Origin: Trichobilharzia regenti
Taxonomy: Eukaryota > Platyhelminthes > Trematoda > Strigeidida > Schistosomatidae
Length of the DNA stretch: 64,000 nt
Assembly: GCA_944472135.2 (NCBI GenBank)
Contig: CALYDD020000419.1
Coordinates: forward strand, 1 to 64,000
Direction of reading: 5' to 3'
Shown here: in pieces, positions 55,990 through 64,000 of the stretch
Layout of the letters: each line of letters begins with the position of its first letter
Position numbering within the stretch: position 1 is the stretch's first letter
Notes under the pieces: generated by a model
The model's database searches: none
What the model was told of the DNA's origin: nothing
The model's input: only the letters and a program-made list of their open reading frames with translations
Position numbers and translations under genes: made by a program

Positions 55990-57419
55990 CCAATGGACAC
56001 CAATCCTTCGACGAAAACAGAAATCCCAAATGTAATCAATCTACTGAAGCCTATTTGGGAAGGTAGCAAAGCTAGACGGAACCCCCCCCCCGATGCACTG
56101 AAAATGTACCTAGAGACTGCAGTAGATATGCTGATTCCATTATTGCAAAAAGTTCAGAAGGAAGGAAAGGTGTTTACGAACTGGAAGAGAGACAACCCTA
56201 TCAAGCTACCAAAGAAGAAGGGTTACTTATACCTCTGCAAGAACCGGCGTGGAGTAATTCTGTTGTCTACTCTAAGCGCAATACTAAGTTGCGTCATCCT
56301 GCAGAGAATAAAAGATGCACAGGATGCAGAACCCCTATAGCCCGGACAAGCTAGATTAAGGAAAAGCAAATCATATGCTGATCGAAGCGCAACTCTGCAC
56401 ATTGTCATCACAGAACAGGGGATAAAATCACAGTCAAACTTGTACCTGACCTTCATTGACTTCGAAAAGACCTTCGACAAACGGTGTTGACCGAGAAGTA
56501 ATTTGGAAACTGCTTCAACACTGTGGAGTGCACTACTCTGAATATTTATCAATCTCATTCAGCAGGTATACGATAATGTCATGTGTCAGGTGATCCACAA
56601 CGGAAAACTCAGCAAACCTTCTGCAAAGAATACAGGAGTAAGACAAGATCACTTGCCTATTATCACCGATGATATTCCTAGTTGCTGTGGTCTATATTAT
56701 GCATCAGACTGTGCACTGGGAATGAGAAGACAGGAATATGTTGAACCAGAAGGATGACTCTAGAAGATCTGGATTTCACAGATGACTTACGTTTAATACC
56801 ACACAAACTAGAAGACCTGCAGGTGAAAACTAAAAAACAGGGTGAAGAGACAGGCAAACGGGGAAGACAGGACTCCAGGTGAACACATAAAAGACGGAGG
56901 TGATGAAGATACTCACGCACCAACAGCATCAACAACAACAACAACAACCAGTACCAATCACCATCATCAATGGTATTAATGGGAAGGGAGTGACTTCCTT
57001 CACTTATCGAAGTCAGTTCGTCTGTATGGGTCAGCAACTTGGCTAGCATGTCACGAAAAGCGTTTCTAACAGGTTACTTCAGACTTTTGTCAACAGCTGT
57101 CCCAATTCGTTGGCTTAGTATTAGAGATCAGATAGCAGGCTGAAAAGAACGCGTTGGTCAACAAATATGTAACATAAAATGCAGATGGACTGAGCACACG
57201 CTGAGCAGACTGTCTAATGACACTGCATGCGAAGTTAGCGCTGGAGTGGGACCTGGATGGAAGATGACGAGTGGGTCATCGATGCGAGTGTGACGTACAG
57301 GAGATCGTGTGAATTAGAGGAGATGAGAGACGATGAGCAATTGTGGGCGCAACTAGAGAGGACAGCATCAAACGAAACAAACTGGAGATGCGTTATTGAA
57401 GACCCACGTCTTACTCAGA
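55990..57419 (+). pseudogene. R2 (RTE-like) element, RT to C terminus, decayed
   Basis: 55993-56340 is open and reads the N-terminal RT part (PDALKMYLETAVDMLIPLLQ, FTNWKRDNPIKLPKK). It continues in shifted frames with LYLTFIDFEKTFD, REVIWKLLQ, VIHNGKLS, LYGSATWLACHEKR and ETNWRCVIEDPRLTQ at the C terminus. The 3' end continues after an R1 insertion at 58457-58500 (GGAATCCAAGGGCAAAAT, then an ATAATA-rich tail). Numerous stops; inactive. Confidence 0.82.
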
Positions 57420-58456
57420 TGATATAGTCCTTCTAGGCGAAGACGCTGACAAAATGCAGAGTCTTCTGAACACCTTGAGCTGCAATCTACGAATGTTTGG
57501 CATGCGATTAGCTCCCGCCAAATATAAACTGACGTTACAGGACTGGACCACACTGACTCCTAGTTTAGAAATAGGGAGTGAAGTGGTAGAGCATGTTAAC
57601 CGCTTCACTTATTTGGGAAGTACCATCAGCTAGTGCCAATGCGTTGATCTCTGACGAAATTTCAGTACGGATAAAGAGGGCTAGTTTCGCATATGCCAAT
57701 TTACGCCGTCTCTGGCATAGACGTGATATCTGGCTGACCATCGACCAAAGGGCGAGTGTACTGCTCTGCAGTCCGCTCCGTCCTCCTTTATGGCTGTGAG
57801 ACCCGGCCATTGAAAGTGGAAGACATGAAAAGCTTGGTCAGCTGTCTTCGATCATAGGTGCATGCGTTCTATCTCCCGTGTGAAGTTGTATGATAAGGTG
57901 AGCAATATTGAGGTTAGGCGTTGAGTGCTAGGTAAGGAGGGGAGTCAATCGACAAGGCTGTAAAATTACACCGACTGAGATGGTTAAGATATGTGTTAGG
58001 TTTGCCTGATCATCGCTTTCCTCAATGGGAAATGTTAGCTGACGTAGGGTCAGGTTGGAAAACAGCTAGTCAAGGTCAAACCAAAACATGGCACCAGACA
58101 ATGAAATCCACAACAGTTAGTTTAAGTCACGTGGGAAGGTGTAGACTTCCTGACTGGTTGGGGTCCTCGGGACGGTAAAAACCAACGGCTGGGAACAATT
58201 AGTGATATGGCTGAAAATCGTTCTCAATGGCTGGTACAGATGCATCCACTCCTTGTAACTTATGATTTCCAATGAAACTATATTGCTCTTCGTTATTACT
58301 ATTCCTTTGTCTCACACCTCTGTTTACTGTCTCTCTCTTATGCATTTCTTCTACTTTCTTCTCTTGGTTTGTGTGCTAGAAGGAGTGGAATGTGGCGACT
58401 TGAACTGCTGCACATCGGTGCAAAGTTCTATGTGGAAAACGGACAGACAGACCAAT
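57420..58456 (+). mobile_element. R1 (RTE-like) element inserted in R2, 5'-truncated
   Basis: It starts inside the YADD region ([18 protein letters not shown]), runs through the R1 C terminus and 3' UTR, and ends with the tail GACAGACAGAC near 58442-58452. The flanks TCTTACTCAGA (57409-57419) and TCTCACTCGGA (58457-58467) look like an 11-bp TSD with two mismatches, and joining them restores the R2 3' end. Several frameshifts; intermediate age. Confidence 0.82.
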
Positions 58457-59469
58457 TCTCACTCGGAATCCAAGGGCAAAATAATATAATAATAGCAATA
58501 CATATATATGCCTGTTGCCTCATGAATACCTTGAACAAACGACAGAATATATACGCCTTCCACGTAAATTTGTTCACATCAGTTGTAAGAGGATGCTACA
58601 CAACTGCTCTACACTCAAGATGAAATTTAAGAGTAAGCGATGAGTTGATTACTTCACCTTTTCTGGAAGTTGAAACTGTCCCTATTTCACTTTCTACCTT
58701 TTGATGTGGTTGTGTTCTCTGAGCTAGCTGGACGGTTTATTTGCGAAGCTTTCATCACTGCCCTACTAGACAATATCTTCAGCTCAGACTTCAATTTGAA
58801 TTGAAGTGAGCTTTTCGATTTCTCCACGAGTTTATTAATCATCCCTTCTGGTGGGTGACCTTGAACATGACTCTTTGGTTGTTTTTGTGTGTTTCCACAC
58901 CTTTTAGACTGCTTGTGTTGGAAGTGATTGTTTCCTCGACTTCAACTGTGACCCTTTGTGTGTAAGGTTTCCTTCTTATCGATTGATAAATTTTGTCTAT
59001 CTCGATGTGTCTATTGATTGATGATTCACTGGAATACCAGAATGACTTCTAAAAATTCTCTAGCATTCTTATTATTTCCTCTGTCTAATATTTGAACGCT
59101 GGTTGTCCCAGTCGAATTGATGTCCGTGATTGTCTGTATGCAGTGATGTGAGGCCAAATTGAACGTCTCCTTCGTCTTCGTATCCATGAACATAAAGTAG
59201 CAGTCAAAAGACATGACATCCATTCTATCATATCACTACATACAGACAACCACGGACATCAATTCGACTGGGACAACCAGAGTTCAAATATTAGACAGAG
59301 GAAATAATAAGAATGCTAGAGAATTTTTAGAAGTCATTCTGGTATTCCAGTGAATCGCCAATCAATAGACACATCGAGATAGACAAAATTTATCAACCGA
59401 TAAGAAAGAAACCTCACACACAAAGGGTCAAATTTGAAGTCGAAGAAACAATCACTTCCAATGCAAGTA

Positions 59470-59800
59470 ATTTAATTTAATTTTTGATTTTCCCGTCGAT
59501 TGATTATTGGACCGAAGTGCTCGGTCTCAGGATGACATGTCGGCTTCTTGTGCAGATGCTTCGACAATTTCTGGGCATTTAATTAGTATTTAATTAGTGG
59601 ATAGTGACTAGCAGTGGAATCCAGGATAACGTGCATTTCTTCGTATTTGGGACTCGTCAGTTGGATGTACCTGCATTTCTCAGTGAGTGATGATGTCCCC
59701 ACCGATGCTCGAACCCAATGTCCTTAGTTCCGAACGCCAAAGCGTTATCCACTAGACCACTTGGGCAACGAGAGCCACCTCTTGTGCAACAAGTCATATT
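59470..59800 (-). mobile_element. Full-length SMalpha SINE (331 bp)
   Basis: It is inserted in the right arm of the PLE palindrome with a perfect 10-bp TSD AATGCAAGTA (59460-59469 and 59801-59810). Minus strand: AATATGACTTGTTGCAC, box A TGGTCTAGTGGATAACGC, box B GGGTTCGAGC, hammerhead region, GCATCTGCACAAGAAGCCG, CGACGGGAAAATC and an A/T-rich tail. The length agrees with the known SMalpha family. It serves as reference for the broken copies in this window. Confidence 0.88.
59615..59675 (-). ncRNA. Hammerhead ribozyme, stem II damaged (SMalpha)
   Basis: Minus strand: CTGACGA (59654-59660), GTCCCAAATACGAA where GGAC is expected, GAAA (59636-59639), TGCACGTTATC and CTGGATTCC. The core bases are present but stem II can no longer form well. 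Confidence 0.65.
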
Positions 59801-60063
59801 AATGCAAGTAGTATATAATGCAAGCAGCCTAGAGGGTGTGAAAACACACAAAAACAACCGATTACGTCTATGGTGGTCACCAGGAGAGATGATTAATAAA
59901 CTCGTGGAAAAATCTAAAAGCTCACTTCAAATAGAAGTATTCGCTGAAGATGTTGTCTAGTTGAGCGATGAAAGCTTTGCAAATTAACTATCCAGCTCAG
60001 AGAACACAACCACATGAAAATCATCCACCTGAGCTACAAATCTTCTCTATCACTTTCTACCTT

Positions 60064-60969
60064 AAATTACATCAGAACAGTGGCGGAACACAATAAAAAA
60101 AGAATTATGATACGCAATAATTATTCTTCCATGGAAACGTTTAATCATTCCTCATAACAAGCTGAATCATTAAAAAATATGCCATGCCTATTGGTTGCCA
60201 CCCTCTTTATTTTTTCTCTTTTCTCCTCAACTGGAAATGAAGCCCAGCAGTTTAAATAAAGCTTGGAGGAAAAAGTTCTGAATGGACTATGGAACCTTTG
60301 ATTCACCCAGTAATTAACTCCGTAAACAGGGAAGATTGGTCCTGAAGCCAGCAATGGCTGACAAAACTTCAAAGTGTAACCGTGAAAGTTCAATGTTCCA
60401 CTAGGAAGGCGAAGCAATCGAGGTTAGATAAATGAAATTAGTTTGTCTCACGGTAAAATGAATTTGAAAAAAAACACACACAACAAGGAAAGAGCAAACG
60501 ACAGATTGTCTTTGATGTTCTACATACGTGTACCGACAATTTCAATTGTATTCTCTTACCTAGATTATTATCATCAACATTATAACTTGTAGCATGTTAT
60601 ATGCTACTGAAAATTTGGTATGAGTAGGTGGATACCACTGATATCAACAATCGGTAGTGTTTGATTTCTTGTTTGCTATTTATAGTTTGAAGCAGATTAC
60701 ACGTATTACGTTTTCAAAGGAAAGTATGTTGGGGGAATTTTCACCTTAATGTGCATAAATTGCTGGTCTGATCATTTTAACACCAGTTCTCACAGGTAAC
60801 TAGCTAAATTCCAGGTGATTTGAACTGATTTGGCTCTCGGAGTTGAGTTAACCCAATTACACCGAAGACGAATTCGGCCCAAGAGAGTGAAATCGTTATC
60901 TGCTGTTTAGATCCCTGGCTGGCTGGTGTGAGTGATATTCAACTACTCGTATCGATCAGTTAGTAGTAT
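60064..60969. other. No feature recognised
   Basis: A 90-codon minus-strand frame at 60145-60417 has no motif or splice context and is treated as chance. Confidence 0.4.
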
Positions 60970-61060
60970 TCTGTTTTATTCCTTTACTTTCCCAGTGGAA
61001 CATAGGGCTTCCAGCTGGAGGACTGAGGATATAATGCTGAGTGGGAGCGCAGCTATGTCT
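60970..61060 (-). repeat. S4 SINE fragment
   Basis: TTCCTTTACTTTCCCAGTGG and CTTCCAGCTGGAGG match the S4 3' end in inverted orientation. Confidence 0.45.
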
Positions 61061-61084
61061 GACTTCCACAGTATTTAAATTCCA

Positions 61085-62385
61085 AGGGAAAATATACAAA
61101 CAAACTGAAAGAGTTGCTATGGGATCAACAATATCATCGGTTGTGGCAGATATATTCATGGATAGGTGGGAAAACATAGCGATTGAAACGTTCACCCCTA
61201 CTTCAAAAGTATGGTGATGGTATGTAGATGACACATTTACTGTACTTAGAACACAGCGTATGTATAGATTTTTCGAACATATCAACTCAAAGGTGGAGGC
61301 AATTCAATTCACTTATGATGAATCGGAAAGTCAGGAAGGGGAACTTCCAATGTTAGATTGCAGCGTAAAAAAGGAAAGAAGATGGGAAGTTAAACATTAG
61401 TGTGTTGAAAGGAAACCCACACATTCAAACAGATATTTGAACTTCAGGTCATCCCATCCTAGGTCAGTAAAAATAAGATTGGTGAAATGTTTAAATAATA
61501 GAGCACAAAAACTAAGTAGTACGAAGGTAAATCTAAGACAGGCATATAAGAGAGGCTTTGAAACTTAATAATCACCCTGATAAATTAGTCAGAAAGTATG
61601 TAGGGAAATGTAAAAATAGAATAAATAATGATAGTAGTGATATTGACAATAATAATATTAATGACGGCATGTATATTAAACATGCGCAAGGTAGTGGCGA
61701 CACCAACAATAATGAATCTAAATCATCAGTAGTAATTCCATTCAAGGAAGAAACCTCGGAAATCTTACTCAGAATTCTTAACAAAGCAAGTAAGAATAAA
61801 AGTGGCTAGCATTCAAACCCACAAACTCAATTAGAACCAAATTTTGTTCGTTAAAGGATCTTGTAGAGCCAATTTAACGAAATAATTTACCCTACCTCCA
61901 ATGACTGTCAGATCAAATACATAGGTCAAAGTATTAGAACAGGGGCACTCAGACTAGCGGAACAACACAAATACCTAGCAAACTCTAGATTGTTTGATCC
62001 GAATAAGAGAAGAAATCTTGAGAATAGTTCAGGTATAGCACTACATGCAATTACACACAACCATACAGCATAGGATGGGATGGGACGAGATGACAGTTTT
62101 AAAATTTAATGTCACAGGGTGGGTAGAAGGAGAGATTGATAACAGAGGCTTTTTTATCGAATCAACTGAGAGGGAATACGTGTAATAGGAATGATTCAAC
62201 AGTTGTCCACCCGAATATCTGGAAAACTCTCCTACCCCCATGACGACAATGAGGAGAGAACAAAGAAAACTATAAAACTCAAGTTTCGAAGTCGTGTGAT
62301 TATAACTGATATGATTATGAACAGCAATAAATTTTGTTCGAAACGTCATCCACTAAATAATACTGTTTCATTGATTGTGTGATAC
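61085..62385 (+). mobile_element. Penelope-like element, RT core to 3' end, decayed
   Basis: Frames read VAMGSTISSVVADIFMD, WYVDDTFTVLRT (catalytic YVDD retained), ELPMLDCSVKKE, KPTHSNRYLNF and an N/D-rich linker (open 61558-61809). A GIY-YIG end (QIKYIGQSIRTGALRL-type residues near 61910-61960) and a tail with GAAACGTCATCCACTAAATA follow. Stops after KVW and in later blocks show it is dead. It is the same family as 23310-24475, inverted. Confidence 0.82.
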
Positions 62386-62680
62386 ATCTAATAGAAAAGA
62401 CTAATGTGGAATTACTTGCTACCACAGTGCCCAAGTTTTACACTAGAGGCTTGAAGTTTCTATAGCAGATCAGATATTTTGATCTAAATAATTCTGACTT
62501 TTTAAAGGAAAGGAACTATGGTACATTTTCAACCTCAACAAACTGCGTAAATGGCGAAATCTTCTTTGGGTTTTTCAGTCTTTGGGCATACAAGAAAGAT
62601 AGTGCGAAAATCAGGATCAAGTCAAAATTTATCGATTCCATATATTTACTATAGTTTGGTTTGTAAGGGTTAGTTATGAT
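62386..62680. other. No feature recognised
   Basis: Spacer between the PLE and the hairpin. Confidence 0.35.
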
Positions 62681-62944
62681 TTTACGAGTTGATCATGGAT
62701 TGATATCAGTAAGGGAACCATTGAAAACCAGGGAGTACTGAACAGCTGATGTTTCATCCTAGTTTGGGAATCATCGGCAGTACGCAGTATACGAGCTTAC
62801 CTTGTAACTGGAAGGTCCTGAGTTTGAATCCCAGTAGGTGCGTACTGCCGACGATTCCCAAACTAGGATGAAACAGCAGCTGTTCAGTACTCCCTGGTTT
62901 TCAATGGTTCTCTAACTGATATCAATCCGTGATCAACTCGTAAA
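62681..62944. repeat. Large hairpin built from the S2 SINE
   Basis: Arms 62681-62786 and 62839-62944 (106 bp each) are about 95% complementary. The 52-bp centre holds the S2 tRNA-like part (CTTGTAACTGGAAGGTCCTG, GTTTGAATCCC). The right arm is the normal S2 body; the left arm is its inverted copy. Confidence 0.85.
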
Positions 62945-63279
62945 AAAAGATTCCATATATCAATATATTTAAACTGAGAGATTAGGTTTAGTAGGTGGGT
63001 TATTTCTCCAACTAGTTAGTTTACTTGAAAACTCAGAACAATTGAAAAGTCACTTAGGATTATAATATAAGAATCGCATAATCATCCTTGATGCTGTAAA
63101 TATTCATTCGGCTGCTAGAGAATACCAGTGCTTACTTTGATTGGGCACTCATTGATTGACCGGGGACATGAGTATTTGTTCTTTGTTTCCTGCAGGCTGA
63201 ATTCTATCAGTCAAGTTTGCAGTGTGGCCACCATGCCACTAGGTGGCTTGCCATGACGGTGCACTATGAATTGTTGGTA
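62945..63279. other. No feature recognised
   Basis: Spacer with no coding or repeat signal seen. Confidence 0.35.
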
Positions 63280-63500
63280 TCAAATGGTTGGAGGCGACCG
63301 GCTGTAAGCATTCGACACCTAAGTTCCGTTTCTAGTTGGCACTCATCAGTCAGCAAGGTGTATCAGCGACCACGTTGAAGGAATTCATGACCCTCTTCCT
63401 AAGATTCTAACGAGCGTAATTCAGTGAATCCTGAAGTCAGAGACGTCACCAATGAGGCAGCTATTCGGACTAGCGACTGGACTCCAATAGGATTGACTGT
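63280..63500 (-). repeat. S3 SINE with hammerhead-like core
   Basis: Minus strand: decayed tRNA head, ATTCCTTCAACGTGG, CACCTTGCTGA, CTGATGA at 63343-63349, GTGCCAACTAGAAAC and GGAACTTAGGTGTC. The CUGAUGA side is perfect; the GAAA side is changed to GGAA. Confidence 0.55.
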
Positions 63501-63594
63501 ATTGGATACTTTGGATGCCAATGTTTAGGTGTCATCCCTATGACTACCCTGGTTAAGTAATGTCGTTTATTCTTCTTCTTTACATTTATATATA

Positions 63595-64000
63595 TTCTCT
63601 GTCAAATATTTGAACGTTGTCCTAGTCGAATTGATGTCCGTGGTCGTCTGTATATAGTGATATGAGGTCAAAGTTGACGTCCCATTCATCTTTGTATCCA
63701 CGATCATAAGTTAGCCGTCAAAAGACATGACATCCACCCATTCATATCACTCCCTACATACAGACAATCATGGACAAGAATTCGACTGGGACAGAGGAAA
63801 CATCAAGAATGCTAGAGAATATTTAGAAGCCAACCTGGTATTCCAGTGGATCATCAATCAATAGACACATCGAGATAGACAAAATTTATCAATCAATAAG
63901 AAGGAAACCTCACACACACAAAGGGTCAAATTTGAAGTCAAAGAAACAATCATTTCTAATACAAGTAGTCTAGAGGGTGTGGAAACACACAAAATCAGCT
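63595..64000. mobile_element. Palindromic PLE derivative, second copy, runs off the window
   Basis: The left minus arm (63595 to about 63672) and right plus arm (about 63673 to beyond 64000) repeat the structure at 58701-60050, with the same central junction (GATATGAGGTCAAAGTTGACG here, GATGTGAGGCCAAATTGAACG there). The right arm reads GIY-YIG remnants (DNHGQEFDWD, RHIEIDKIYQSIRRK-like). Confidence 0.72.

Larger units (their letters stand above)
58701..60050. mobile_element. Palindromic PLE derivative, inserted as one unit
   Basis: The left arm (58701 to about 59148, minus) and right arm (about 59149-60020, plus, interrupted by a SINE) are the same PLE 3' half head to head: GIY-YIG remnants (HGHQFDWDN, RHIEIDKIYQPIRKK) and the terminal CTGAAGATGTTGTC/GATGAAAGC block. 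The whole unit is flanked by CACTTTCTACCTT at 58688-58700 and 60051-60063 (13-bp TSD). A second copy of the same junction lies at 63672. Confidence 0.78.

Noticed and set aside
60145..60417. 90-codon minus-strand frame
   Set aside because: No motif, no flanking splice or polyadenylation evidence.

Overview
The window is animal DNA, almost certainly from a blood fluke of the genus Schistosoma. It holds a split kinesin gene with 34-44 bp introns near its 5' end, SMalpha-type SINEs that encode hammerhead ribozymes, CsRn1/Boudicca-lineage Ty3/gypsy elements with a CHCC Gag finger, RTE-like non-LTR elements with a GACA-repeat tail, and Penelope-like elements (PLEs). The species cannot be fixed from the sequence alone.

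Host genes. The one complete gene is kinesin-1 heavy chain (16 exons, 3153-20924, + strand, 991 residues), readable from motor domain to IAK tail. A partial minus-strand gene at 39676-40373 is the last coding exon of a rhodopsin-like GPCR (ECL2 to C terminus). Two other minus-strand exons look real but are not recognised: 48337-48719 (terminal exon with splice acceptor and AATAAA on the stop codon) and 1638-1953 (probable internal exon). A weaker exon candidate lies at 22774-22955.

Layout. 1-3.1 kb: LTR-like repeat, possible exon, spacer. 3.1-20.9 kb: kinesin, with introns 9-15 carrying several retroelement copies, including an RTE element with an intact RT frame. 21-27 kb: SINE, gypsy, PLE and LTR relics. 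27.25-28 and 41.97-43.9 kb: two inverted copies of a TIR element with a telomere-like core. 28.04-39.18 kb: two nested CsRn1-like LTR retrotransposons. 39.7-40.4 kb: GPCR exon. 40.5-64 kb: a graveyard of PLEs, two RTE families (here R1 and R2) and four tRNA-related SINE families (SMalpha, and here S2, S3, S4), many inserted into one another.

The most unusual theme is the repeated occurrence of retroelements in head-to-head (fold-back) form: SMalpha, S2, S3 and PLE copies. One PLE palindrome carries a 13-bp target-site duplication, so it appears to have inserted as a unit, and a second copy with the same central junction lies at the right edge. Family names R1, R2, S2, S3, S4 and 'repeat A' are local labels. 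All alignments were done by eye.
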